From contig CAJKQE010000012.1 in assembly GCA_905201915.1 (NCBI GenBank), forward strand, positions 1-38,222: DNA of 38,222 bases, read 5' to 3'. This document shows positions 1-7,624 of the stretch, one piece after another (the stretch's first letter is position 1; each line of letters begins with the position of its first letter). Position numbers and translations under genes: made by a program. A model generated the notes under the pieces. That model was not told the DNA's origin. It saw only the letters and a program-made list of their open reading frames with translations, and did no database searches. This DNA is from an uncultured Lachnospiraceae bacterium. GTDB taxonomy: Bacteria; Bacillota; Clostridia; Lachnospirales; Lachnospiraceae.

Positions 1-705
1 GATTACCGTTTTACTCTGACTGTCCCAACCGGAAACTAAAGAATAATCATAATTTTCTACATCTTTTGGTGTAAAAACCACCTTCATCTCTGTTTCGTAA
101 GAAGACGGTGGTATCTGTGTTCCCCACGCAAAAGTGCCCTCTCCAACAAATCCTAAAAGAGCAAAACTACAAGTATTCCATTCTGCCAAATTATTCAAAG
201 TAACCTGTTCCGGCATTACTACCTGTGGAACTTTTGCTAAAACAAATGCCCTTTTTCCGTTTTCTGCTGCTGAAACATCCACATCCTGTGCTGTAATTCC
301 ACTGCCGGTCACCGTAAGCTTTCCTTTTCCTGTAACTTTCACCAAAGCTCCTGTAAATCCGTCATCTCTTTTTATCTTAATCCCGGCAGGAATATGCAGT
401 TTCTTTTCTGTGCTGACAGGAACTGTACCACATACCACAATGGTTCCTTGACCGCCTGCCAAACGAAATGCCTTTTCAAAAGAGTCTACTGCCTGCGCCT
501 GACTGGTGCCGTCAGCATTCTCACCTGCCTGAATACTTCCATTTATATAAATCATTTTTCCCTGTGTCTGCACTTCCTGCTGTCCGGCAAATACAGGAAT
601 TGGAGCCACTGTTTCTGTTATTGCGCCTGTCACCAGTGCAGAAGCAAGGGTGATACCCAGAACATTGGCCGCCACTTTATGTAAATTTTTTTTGTTTCTA
701 TTCAT
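1..705 (-). CDS. Secreted surface protein, N-terminal fragment (runs off window edge)
   Basis: Reading the minus strand from the ATG at 705 gives 235 codons with no stop before the window edge, so only the N-terminal part is present. A ribosome binding site (AGGAAGGG) lies just upstream. The first 40 or so residues form a signal peptide: a basic start (MNRNKKNLHK), a hydrophobic stretch and an Ala-rich exit (PVFAGQQ). The rest is rich in Thr, Val and Gly, as in beta-sandwich surface proteins; around residues 215-225 the segment VFTPKDVENYDY resembles the FTP-D-NY repeats of large adhesin-like proteins of gut Firmicutes. No catalytic motif is visible in this part. The plus-strand open frames over this stretch are antisense shadows. 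The exact family cannot be named without the C-terminal part. Confidence 0.8.
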   Translation of the reverse strand, partial: MNRNKKNLHKVAANVLGITLASALVTGAITETVAPIPVFAGQQEVQTQGKMIYINGSIQAGENADGTSQAQAVDSFEKAFRLAGGQGTIVVCGTVPVSTEKKLHIPAGIKIKRDDGFTGALVKVTGKGKLTVTGSGITAQDVDVSAAENGKRAFVLAKVPQVVMPEQVTLNNLAEWNTCSFALLGFVGEGTFAWGTQIPPSSYETEMKVVFTPKDVENYDYSLVSGWDSQSKTVI

Positions 706-763
706 TTCCCTTATTCCCTTCCTAAATCAAATGTGAACAAGTTCTGTTTTGTTATTCTGATTA

Positions 764-769
764 AGTATA
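764..769 (-). promoter_or_regulatory. Possible extended -10 promoter of the surface protein gene
   Basis: On the minus strand TATACT is preceded by TG plus one base (TGTTATACT), an extended -10 element about 60 bases upstream of the ATG at 705. No good -35 hexamer sits at 17 bases. Confidence 0.35.
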
Positions 770-835
770 ACACAATTTTCTTTTTTCCGACACCCCAAAA
801 ATCAACTTTTTTCGTAAGGATTTCATACAGATTTC

Positions 836-864
836 TTGCAATCCATATAAAAATCATGTATATT
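836..864 (+). promoter_or_regulatory. SigmaA-type promoter of the CNNM/HlyC operon
   Basis: TTGCAA (836-841) and TATATT (859-864) are separated by exactly 17 bases, about 50 bases upstream of the TTG start at 915. Confidence 0.6.
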
Positions 865-914
865 AGATTTTAATAGCCAAAGCTATAATTTATTATTAAA
901 AGGAGTTGAACATA

Positions 915-2189
915 TTGGATTCCAGTGACGCCATACAGTTTCTGATCTTGATTATTCTCATTTGCCTTTCGGCTTTTTTTTCATCAGCAGAAACTTCTAT
1001 GACAACAGTGAACAAAATTCGTATTCAGGCCTTAGCTGAGCAGGGTGATAAAAAAGCTCTGACACTTTTAAATGTAATTGAAGATTCCGGCAAGCTTCTG
1101 AGTACCATTCTTATCGGTAACAACATCGTAAACATCAGTGCATCTTCCCTTGCCACTACACTTACTATGCGCCTGTTCGGTAATACTGCTGTAAGTATCA
1201 GTACGGGTATTATTACCCTTCTGGTTTTAATCTTTGGAGAAATCACTCCAAAAACTCTGGCAACTGTACATGCCGAAAAAATGGCACTATCTTACGCAAA
1301 GGTTATTCGCATTTTAATGTTCATTCTGACACCTGTTATTTTTATCGTCAATAAATTAGCCCAAGGTGTTTTGACGCTGATGCGAATTGATGCCAACGCA
1401 AAAGGAAATACCATTACAGAGCATGAGCTTCGTACTTTAGTAAATGTAGGACATGAAGAAGGAGTTATTGAAAGTGAAGAACGTCAAATGATTTATAATG
1501 TATTTGATTTTGGCGATTCTCAGGCAGAAGACGTTATGATTCCCCGTATTGATGTAACCTTCGCTGATGTAAATAGTTCATACGAAGATTTAGTTGGTCT
1601 GTTTCGTGATGAAAAACATACTCGTTTTCCTGTTTTTGAAGATACCACTGACAATATTATCGGTATTGTCAATGTAAAAGACCTTCTTCTTACAAGTAAA
1701 GAAGATTTTTCTGTGCGAAAAATTTTAAGACAAGCTTATTTCACTTACGAATATAAAAGAACTTCTGAACTTCTGATGGAGATGAAAGAAAATTCAGTAA
1801 CTTTTGCCGTTGTATTGGATGAATACGGAGCAACCTCCGGTATTGTAACTCTGGAAGATTTAATTGAGGAAATTGTCGGAGATATTCATGACGAATATGA
1901 CTCTGAAGAAGAAGAACTTCGTGAAATTATCCCAGAACGGGAATATATAGCTCTTGGTTCTGCTCGACTTGACGATTTAGATGAAATACTTCATTTGAAT
2001 ATTGCTTCCGATGACTATGACTCCATTGGAGGCTATATTATCGAACAGCTCGACAGGTTCCCTACTGCCGGCGAGTCAGTCACTACAGATGGTGGCATAC
2101 GACTTGTTGTAGATAAAGCAGAACGAAACCGCATCGAAACCGTTCATATTTATCTTCCTGAAAGAACCGAAGAAAATTTTGACGAATAA
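915..2189 (+). CDS. CNNM/HlyC-CorC family membrane protein (DUF21 + CBS pair + CorC_HlyC)
   Basis: About 424 residues. The N-terminal 180 residues hold several hydrophobic helices of the DUF21 domain (FLILIILICLSAFFSSAETS, then ILIGNNIVNISASSLATTL and FGEITPKTLA, typical of the family). Around residues 195-330 there are two CBS modules (EDVMIPRIDV, VLDEYGATSGIVTLEDLIEE), and the last 80 residues are a CorC_HlyC domain (DYDSIGGYIIEQLDRFPTAGE). CNNM/CorC proteins are membrane proteins linked to Mg2+ or Co2+ efflux and resistance; the older name hemolysin is not informative. I prefer the TTG at 915, because AAAAGGAG (898-905) lies 9 bases upstream; the in-frame TTG at 906 abuts the ribosome binding site. 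A DUF624 gene follows after 26 bases, probably in the same operon. Confidence 0.93.
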   Translation: MDSSDAIQFLILIILICLSAFFSSAETSMTTVNKIRIQALAEQGDKKALTLLNVIEDSGKLLSTILIGNNIVNISASSLATTLTMRLFGNTAVSISTGIITLLVLIFGEITPKTLATVHAEKMALSYAKVIRILMFILTPVIFIVNKLAQGVLTLMRIDANAKGNTITEHELRTLVNVGHEEGVIESEERQMIYNVFDFGDSQAEDVMIPRIDVTFADVNSSYEDLVGLFRDEKHTRFPVFEDTTDNIIGIVNVKDLLLTSKEDFSVRKILRQAYFTYEYKRTSELLMEMKENSVTFAVVLDEYGATSGIVTLEDLIEEIVGDIHDEYDSEEEELREIIPEREYIALGSARLDDLDEILHLNIASDDYDSIGGYIIEQLDRFPTAGESVTTDGGIRLVVDKAERNRIETVHIYLPERTEENFDE

Positions 2190-2215
2190 TTTTAAAACAG
2201 GAAAGGATTTTTATC

Positions 2216-2884
2216 ATGAGCAGTTTATTTAATATGGACAGCCCGATTATGCGTTTTCTGTCCCGTGTATGTGACATTATGATTTTAAATATTTTATGTA
2301 TTGTATTTTGTATTCCTATTATTACTGCCGGTGCTTCTGTCACTGCAATGTATACAGTCACTCTAAAAATGGTACGTGGAGAGGAATCTTATATTTTCAA
2401 AGGCTTCTTAAAAGCTTTTAAAGAAAATCTCAAGCAGTCCACCATTATCTGGCTGATTATGGCAGCAGTTGGAATTTTTATTTACATTGATTATCGTGCT
2501 ACTGCTTTTCTTCCGGGAAATATGAGCACAATTTTTCAATTTTTAGTCGGAGCGTTAGGTATTGTTTATTTTATGATTCTTGTATATATTTTCCCATATA
2601 CTGCACGTTTTATAAATAATATCAAAAATATTTTTAAAAATTCTCTGTTAATTGCAATTTTAAATCTCCCATGGACAATTCTTTTAATGGTTATTCCTCT
2701 GGGACTTGGATTTCTTACCTTCTCAACAGTTTCAACACTTGTATATGGCAGTATGCTGTGGCTGTTTTTGGGCTTTGCCAGTGTAGCTTATGTATGTTCT
2801 ATTATTTTAAGAAAAGTTTTTGAAAAATATGAGCCTCATGATGAGGAGGAAGAAAATGACCTTCCTGAAATCTCCGAAAAATAA
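2216..2884 (+). CDS. DUF624 (YesL-like) integral membrane protein
   Basis: A 222-aa protein with five or six hydrophobic segments. The start MSSLFNMDSPIMRFLSRVCD followed by IMILNILCIVFCIPIITAGAS and the phrase TAMYTVTLKMVRGEE are the signature of the DUF624/YesL family, whose members often lie beside carbohydrate-uptake genes and have no established biochemical role. The C-terminus is a short acidic cytoplasmic tail (EEEENDLPEISEK). It is preceded by a good ribosome binding site (AGGAAAGG) and sits 26 bases after the CNNM gene. No sugar transporter lies next to it here, so the usual context gives no functional hint. Confidence 0.85.
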   Translation: MSSLFNMDSPIMRFLSRVCDIMILNILCIVFCIPIITAGASVTAMYTVTLKMVRGEESYIFKGFLKAFKENLKQSTIIWLIMAAVGIFIYIDYRATAFLPGNMSTIFQFLVGALGIVYFMILVYIFPYTARFINNIKNIFKNSLLIAILNLPWTILLMVIPLGLGFLTFSTVSTLVYGSMLWLFLGFASVAYVCSIILRKVFEKYEPHDEEEENDLPEISEK

Positions 2885-2906
2885 ACTTTTCAATTAACAA
2901 TATAAG

Positions 2907-2982
2907 AGGAGCTATCGCTTTAAACAGTATTCAGAAATGTATAAATATTCTGGATATCATTGAATGCGACAGCTCCTTTTTT
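2907..2982 (+). terminator. Long-loop intrinsic terminator after the CNNM-DUF624 operon
   Basis: AGGAGCTATCGC (2907-2918) pairs with GCGACAGCTCCT (2966-2977), with one mismatch in 12, followed by a run of T to 2982. The loop of about 47 bases is unusually long; a smaller internal pairing (CAGAA with TTCTG) may shorten it. Confidence 0.6.
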
Positions 2983-3009
2983 GTATTAAAATATAAACAC
3001 AATACCACC

Positions 3010-3038
3010 TTGACTTTCTTAGTCCAATATTATAAAAT
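3010..3038 (+). promoter_or_regulatory. SigmaA-type promoter of the pfl operon
   Basis: TTGACT (3010-3015), a 17-base spacer and TAAAAT (3033-3038), 60 bases upstream of the ATG at 3098 and downstream of the preceding terminator. The pfl genes therefore have their own promoter. Confidence 0.65.
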
Positions 3039-3097
3039 CCACCTATACAAGAAAAGTTATGTATAACTAACCACAAGATATAGGAGGACATAGACTT

Positions 3098-5173
3098 ATG
3101 AGACAAGAGTGGATTTCTTTTAACAAAGGAAATTGGACAAAAGAAATAGATGTAAGGGACTTTATTCAGATGAATTATACTCCTTACGATGGTGACGATG
3201 CCTTCCTTGCAGGTCCTACAAAAGCAACTCAGACACTTTGGGACCAGGTTATGGAACTTACAAAGCAGGAACAGGAAAAAGGCGGTGTGCTGGATATGGA
3301 CACAAAAATCATTTCCACTATCACCTCTCACGGCCCGGGATATTTAAATAAAGATTTAGAAACTATTGTAGGTTTTCAAACAGATAAACCTTTTAAACGC
3401 TCTTTGCAGCCTTATGGCGGAATTCGTATGGCAATAAAAGCCTGCGAAGACAATGGCTATCATGTAGATCCTGAGATTGTTGAGTTTTTTACAAAACATC
3501 GCAAAACACATAATGACGGTGTATTTGATGCTTACACACCGGAAATGCGTGCATGCCGTTCCAGTCATATTATCACAGGACTTCCAGATGCTTATGGCAG
3601 AGGACGCATTATCGGTGACTACCGCCGTGTCGCCCTTTATGGTGTAGACCGTCTGATTGAAGATAAAGAAAATGAAAAAAATACCACACGTACTACTATG
3701 TACTCAGATGTAACACGAGAACGCGAAGAATTATCTGAACAAATTCGTGCTTTAAAAGAATTAAAAGAACTGGGCAAGATTTACGGATTTGATATTTCCC
3801 GTCCTGCGGCTAACGTACAGGAAGCTATCCAATGGTTATATCTGGGCTATCTGGCTGCTATTAAAGAACAGAATGGTGCTGCCATGTCACTTGGACGTAC
3901 TTCTACTTTCCTTGATATTTACGCAGAACGCGACTTAAAAAACCATACTTTCACAGAGGAACAAATTCAGGAATTTATTGACCACTTCATTATGAAACTG
4001 CGCCTTGTTAAATTTGCAAGAACTCCTGAATATAATGCACTGTTTTCCGGCGATCCTACATGGGTAACTGAGTCTATTGCAGGTATGGGTATTGACGGAG
4101 GCCACCTTGTAACAAAGATGTCCTTCCGTTACCTTCACACATTGGAAAATCTGGGTACTTCTCCAGAACCAAACTTAACTGTTTTATGGTCTACCAAACT
4201 ACCTATAAACTTTAAGCGCTTCTGTGCGAAAACTTCCATCGCATCATCTTCTATCCAGTACGAAAATGATGATTTAATGCGCGTAACTCATGGTGATGAT
4301 TATGCCATTGCCTGCTGCGTATCTTCTATGCGTATCGGAAAGGAAATGCAGTTCTTCGGCGCCCGTGCAAACCTTGCAAAATGTCTATTATACGCAATTA
4401 ACGGCGGTGTTGATGAAGTATCTAAAAAACAGGTAGGGCCGAAATTCCGTCCTATTACTTCTGAATATTTAGATTATGATGAGGTTATGGATAGATTTCA
4501 GGATATGATGAAATGGCTTGCAGGTGTATATGTAAATACTTTAAATGTCATTCACTATATGCATGATAAATATTCTTATGAAAGATTACAGATGGCGCTT
4601 CATGATAAGAAGGTAACTCGCTGGTTTGCAACTGGTATTGCAGGACTTTCCGTTGTTGCCGACTCTTTATCAGCAATTAAATATGCAAAAGTTAAAACAA
4701 TTCGTGATGAAGATGGCATTGCTGTGGATTATGAAATCGAAGGCAATTTTCCAAAATACGGAAATGATGATGACAGAGCCGATGATATTGCTTACGACAT
4801 TGTCCACACATTTATGGAATATATTAAAGGAAATCACACTTACCGCGGCGGAATTCCTACAACTTCTATCCTTACCATTACTTCCAATGTTGTATACGGA
4901 AAGGCAACCGGTTCCACACCGGATGGAAGAAAAGCAGGACAGGCATTTGCTCCGGGAGCAAACCCAATGCACCACAGAGACAGCAATGGTGCTGTTGCAT
5001 CCTTAAATTCTGTTTCCAAACTTCCGTTTCACGATGCTCAGGATGGTATTTCCAATACCTTCTCTATTATCCCTGGTGCTCTTGGAAAAGATGATGCAAT
5101 TTTCTTTAACGATATTGCTTTTGACTTAGAACCGGACTGTGCTTGCTGCGAGCCCAATATTGACTTACAATAA
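3098..5173 (+). CDS. pflB: Pyruvate formate-lyase, catalytic chain lacking the glycyl-radical domain
   Basis: A 691-aa protein that converts pyruvate and CoA to acetyl-CoA and formate in anaerobic fermentation. The PFL domain covers nearly the whole chain; the catalytic cysteine pair is C406-C407 (YAIACCVSSMRIG), matching C418-C419 of E. coli PflB. Other landmarks are GFQTDKPFKRSLQPYGGIRM near the start and DGISNTFSIIPGALGK near the end. E. coli PflB (about 760 aa) continues into the glycyl-radical domain (RVSGYA). Here the chain instead ends with an unrelated-looking tail of some 23 residues that has three cysteines (C681, C683, C684), and the radical domain is the next gene. A strong ribosome binding site (AGGAGGA) precedes the ATG. 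The chain should be active only together with the 80-aa partner and the activase downstream. Confidence 0.93.
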   Translation: MRQEWISFNKGNWTKEIDVRDFIQMNYTPYDGDDAFLAGPTKATQTLWDQVMELTKQEQEKGGVLDMDTKIISTITSHGPGYLNKDLETIVGFQTDKPFKRSLQPYGGIRMAIKACEDNGYHVDPEIVEFFTKHRKTHNDGVFDAYTPEMRACRSSHIITGLPDAYGRGRIIGDYRRVALYGVDRLIEDKENEKNTTRTTMYSDVTREREELSEQIRALKELKELGKIYGFDISRPAANVQEAIQWLYLGYLAAIKEQNGAAMSLGRTSTFLDIYAERDLKNHTFTEEQIQEFIDHFIMKLRLVKFARTPEYNALFSGDPTWVTESIAGMGIDGGHLVTKMSFRYLHTLENLGTSPEPNLTVLWSTKLPINFKRFCAKTSIASSSIQYENDDLMRVTHGDDYAIACCVSSMRIGKEMQFFGARANLAKCLLYAINGGVDEVSKKQVGPKFRPITSEYLDYDEVMDRFQDMMKWLAGVYVNTLNVIHYMHDKYSYERLQMALHDKKVTRWFATGIAGLSVVADSLSAIKYAKVKTIRDEDGIAVDYEIEGNFPKYGNDDDRADDIAYDIVHTFMEYIKGNHTYRGGIPTTSILTITSNVVYGKATGSTPDGRKAGQAFAPGANPMHHRDSNGAVASLNSVSKLPFHDAQDGISNTFSIIPGALGKDDAIFFNDIAFDLEPDCACCEPNIDLQ

Positions 5174-5197
5174 TAATTTTCACAGGAGGAATTTTCA

Positions 5198-5440
5198 ATG
5201 AATATTAGTAACTCTCAAATCGATAACTTAGTAAATTTATTAGACGGATATGCAGAAAAGGGTGGACATCACTTAAATGTAAATGTATTTACAAAAGAAA
5301 CCCTTTTAGATGCACAGAAACATCCTGAAAAATATCCTCAGCTTACTGTTCGCGTGTCCGGATATGCAGTAAACTTCCACAAGCTGACAAAAGAGCAACA
5401 AGATGAGGTTATCTCAAGAACCTTCCATGACGGAATGTAA
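5198..5440 (+). CDS. grcA: Separate glycyl-radical subunit of pyruvate formate-lyase (GrcA-like)
   Basis: An 80-aa protein equivalent to the C-terminal glycyl-radical domain of PFL. It contains GGHHLNVNVFTKETL and the radical-loop motif RVSGYAVNF with the radical-bearing glycine at G55, ending EVISRTFHDGM like full-length PFLs. In E. coli, GrcA (YfiD) is a spare part that rescues oxygen-cleaved PFL. Here the upstream PFL has no radical domain of its own, so this product is probably an obligatory subunit (inference). It has its own strong ribosome binding site (CAGGAGGA) and ATG, 24 bases after the pflB stop, so the split is not a simple frameshift. The activase gene overlaps its 3' end, which suggests translational coupling. 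Confidence 0.92.
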   Translation: MNISNSQIDNLVNLLDGYAEKGGHHLNVNVFTKETLLDAQKHPEKYPQLTVRVSGYAVNFHKLTKEQQDEVISRTFHDGM

Positions 5441-6176
5441 AACAGGCTTTATACACTCCATTGAAACTTTCGGCACAGTAGATGGCCCTGGAATCAGACT
5501 TGTTGTCTTTTTACAGGGCTGTCCCATGCGCTGTCTGTACTGTCATAATCCGGACACCTGGGCTCCTCAAAAAGGACAGTCTATGACAATAGATGAAATT
5601 CTGGAAATCTATGAAAAAAACAAGGGATTTTATCAAAATGGAGGAATTACCATTACCGGAGGAGAACCTTTGATGCAGTTGGCATTTGTCACTGAATTAT
5701 TTCAGGCCGCAAAGGCAAAAAATATCCATACCTGCCTTGACACTTCCGGTATTCTTTACAGAGAAAAGCAATCGGCGGCTTATAAAAATCTGTTTTCCTA
5801 CACAGACTTGATTTTACTGGATATTAAACACAGCATTCCAGAAGAACACAAAAAATTAACAGGACATCCCCTTTCACCTGTTCTTGATTTTCTGAAGGCT
5901 TCGGAGACAGCAAGAGTTCCTGTGGTTGTCCGTCACGTCATTGTGAAGGGCTTTACAAATTCCAAAGAAGAACTGGACGGTATCGGAAAGCTTCTCGCTT
6001 CCCACAAAAATATCAAAGGACTGGAAGTTCTCCCCTACCACAACATGGGAGAACAAAAATATTCTGAATTAAATATGGAATATCCGCTAAAGGGGATGGA
6101 CAATCTTCCAAAAGAAGAAGCGCAAAAAGCACGCTCCTATATTTTGGAAATCTATAAAAAATACCGAGGAAAATAA
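5427..6176 (+). CDS. pflA: Pyruvate formate-lyase activating enzyme (radical SAM)
   Basis: About 249 residues. The radical-SAM CxxxCxxC motif is CPMRCLYC, preceded by the hallmark GTVDGPGIRLVVFLQG and followed by HNPDTW and TITGGEPLMQ (the GGE motif that binds SAM). The enzyme uses a [4Fe-4S] cluster and SAM to install the glycyl radical, here on the separate 80-aa subunit. Two starts are possible: ATG at 5403 (38-base overlap with the upstream gene) and ATG at 5427 (14-base overlap). The length before the conserved IHS-E motif in E. coli PflA favours 5427. Neither has a clear ribosome binding site, so coupling to the upstream gene is likely. It is the last gene of the pfl operon. Confidence 0.93.
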   Translation: MTECKTGFIHSIETFGTVDGPGIRLVVFLQGCPMRCLYCHNPDTWAPQKGQSMTIDEILEIYEKNKGFYQNGGITITGGEPLMQLAFVTELFQAAKAKNIHTCLDTSGILYREKQSAAYKNLFSYTDLILLDIKHSIPEEHKKLTGHPLSPVLDFLKASETARVPVVVRHVIVKGFTNSKEELDGIGKLLASHKNIKGLEVLPYHNMGEQKYSELNMEYPLKGMDNLPKEEAQKARSYILEIYKKYRGK

Positions 6177-6189
6177 TTCTCTTACAAAA

Positions 6190-6231
6190 AGGCTGATATT
6201 TCACAACAATTTCTGCGTGAAATATCAGCCT
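6190..6231. terminator. Bidirectional terminator between pflA and the converging membrane protein gene
   Basis: A perfect 15-bp stem: 6190-6204 (AGGCTGATATTTCAC) pairs with 6217-6231 across a 12-base loop. On the minus strand the stem is followed by TTTTT; on the plus strand the following DNA is only moderately T-rich. It lies between two converging genes. Confidence 0.75.
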
Positions 6232-6241
6232 GTAATTTCAT

Positions 6242-6826
6242 TTACATTTCTAAAAATTCATTCCATATTTTATCATAATTCAAAAAATAATAATAATCGT
6301 CATTTACCATAAAAAATCTTCCGGGACTGATTTTTAATACCTCTCCATCTGCAAATACCAATGTATAATAGGTAACTGCTCCTGAAGACAATGTCTCCTC
6401 TCTTTGCACTTTTCTTCCCAGTTTTACTTTTCCTAATAATTCTACAAAATCATCTCTCTGTTCCTTATCCAAGAAACGCTCAAAATGTCCGTCTTTTCCA
6501 CCTGTAAACCCTGAACATTTAATCTCAACTACCTCTGAAGATTTTATGTTTTGCAAACAATCTCGATTATCTATCTTCTCATATTCAGAAAGTAAAGAAC
6601 AAACACCAAAAATGACAACGATATAAACAAATACTGAGGCAAAAAGCGTAAAGAAAAACCCTTTTTTATCTCTGCTATTTTTACATTCTATGCTTCTTAG
6701 TAATAATAAAGTAGCAAGTAAAGTAAACATAATGGAATTTGTTATATTGAAGGGTAGCATTCGGAATAATCCTAGTGCAGCAACCACAATCATAATTGTG
6801 GTTAATATTATTTTTGTAATCTTCAT
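6242..6826 (-). CDS. Hypothetical membrane protein with three N-terminal helices
   Basis: A 194-aa protein that I do not recognise. Residues about 4-22, 28-44 and 57-80 are strongly hydrophobic (IILTTIMIVVAALGLFRML; IMFTLLATLLLLRS; FASVFVYIVVIFGVCSLL), giving three predicted membrane helices. They are followed by a soluble domain of about 110 residues with beta-strand-like segments (SSEVVEIKCSGFTGGKDGHF, VTYYTLVFADGEVLKISPG, YYYFLNYDKIWNEFLEM). The soluble part looks like a small recognition or scaffolding domain; no catalytic motif is visible. A ribosome binding site (AAGGAAG) precedes the ATG. It stands alone between the pfl operon and the GT2-YfhO operon. Confidence 0.75.
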   Translation of the reverse strand: MKITKIILTTIMIVVAALGLFRMLPFNITNSIMFTLLATLLLLRSIECKNSRDKKGFFFTLFASVFVYIVVIFGVCSLLSEYEKIDNRDCLQNIKSSEVVEIKCSGFTGGKDGHFERFLDKEQRDDFVELLGKVKLGRKVQREETLSSGAVTYYTLVFADGEVLKISPGRFFMVNDDYYYFLNYDKIWNEFLEM

Positions 6827-6875
6827 AGTAATTCTTCCTTTTCTTCATCTTCGTTTTTTATAACTACGATTTCTT

Positions 6876-6881
6876 ATTATA
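6876..6881 (-). promoter_or_regulatory. Possible -10 box of the hypothetical membrane protein gene
   Basis: A perfect TATAAT on the minus strand about 50 bases upstream of the ATG at 6826. No convincing -35 hexamer was found at 16-18 bases. The remainder of 6882-7021 shows nothing recognisable. Confidence 0.35.
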
Positions 6882-7021
6882 TCACTTATTCACAAATTAC
6901 ATATACTATCTTTTCAAACATATTATCAATATCTGCTGAAATTTTTTTGAACCGTTGACAGTTCTATAATCCCATTGCAGCAGAGCCATGTAGATATATT
7001 CCTGTTAAACTATTTATTATC

Positions 7022-7624
7022 TTATTCCATACTCATTTCTTTGGTAATATCCTCAAACTGCTCTCCAATCCTCTGTACCTCCCCAAATACCAAACGAATT
7101 CCTTTTTCCGTCAGATACCAGTTATCTCTTTTTACATCACTGTCCTGTATGGGGCATACATAAAACTGTGTTTCCGGATATAAAAGCTGATAATATAAAA
7201 GACTTCTTCTGGCATGATAAGGTTTGCAGCATAAAATCGCCTTTTTTATTTCCATCCCCAAACGATCTGTAACTTTTCTGGAATAAATGGCGTTCTCATA
7301 AGTATAAGTTGCATTATCTTCTCTTAAAATATGTTCTTCTGAAACTTGATTTTTCTTCAAAACTTCTTTTAAAAATTCCCATTCCGTCTCATATTCTCCA
7401 TCATAAAGCTCCTGTTTTTCCTGTACTCCTGCAAATTTTCCATTTAAAATACTATATTTTCCTGAAGGCAAAATATAAGGTGCTAATCCTTGATGATATA
7501 ATTTTGCCGCTTCCTCTGCTAACTGAGGAAAACCACTTCCCGGTATAAAAATCATATCTGATTTTTCCGCTTTATCCTCTACAAAAATAAACTCCGTAAT
7601 CTGATTTAAAAATTTATCGTTCAT
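7022..7624 (-). CDS. YdcF-like (DUF218) protein
   Basis: A 200-aa soluble protein with the DUF218/YdcF fold signature. The N-terminal strand SDMIFIPGSGFPQLAEEAAKL corresponds to the usual IVVLGGG-PEREAAALY region; the middle has EDNATYTYENAIYS (typical E-x-S-NT-ENA motif) and then IKKAILCCKPYHARRSLLYY (usual V-VT-P-H-RR). Family members are membrane-associated or cytosolic proteins of poorly known function; some have been linked to envelope metabolism and E. coli YdcF binds SAM. Its start overlaps the end of the dihydrouridine synthase gene by 11 bases, so it is the last gene of a four-gene operon. No clear terminator was seen after it. Confidence 0.8.
   Translation of the reverse strand: MNDKFLNQITEFIFVEDKAEKSDMIFIPGSGFPQLAEEAAKLYHQGLAPYILPSGKYSILNGKFAGVQEKQELYDGEYETEWEFLKEVLKKNQVSEEHILREDNATYTYENAIYSRKVTDRLGMEIKKAILCCKPYHARRSLLYYQLLYPETQFYVCPIQDSDVKRDNWYLTEKGIRLVFGEVQRIGEQFEDITKEMSME

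Noticed and set aside
134..684. Three plus-strand open frames over the first 700 bases
   Set aside because: They lie antisense to the minus-strand surface protein gene, which has a signal peptide and ribosome binding site and remains open to the window edge. The plus frames have no family signal.
5173..5198. Frameshift or sequencing error dividing pflB
   Set aside because: There is a stop codon, a strong ribosome binding site and a new ATG, and the large chain has an extra tail. A point error would not create all three.
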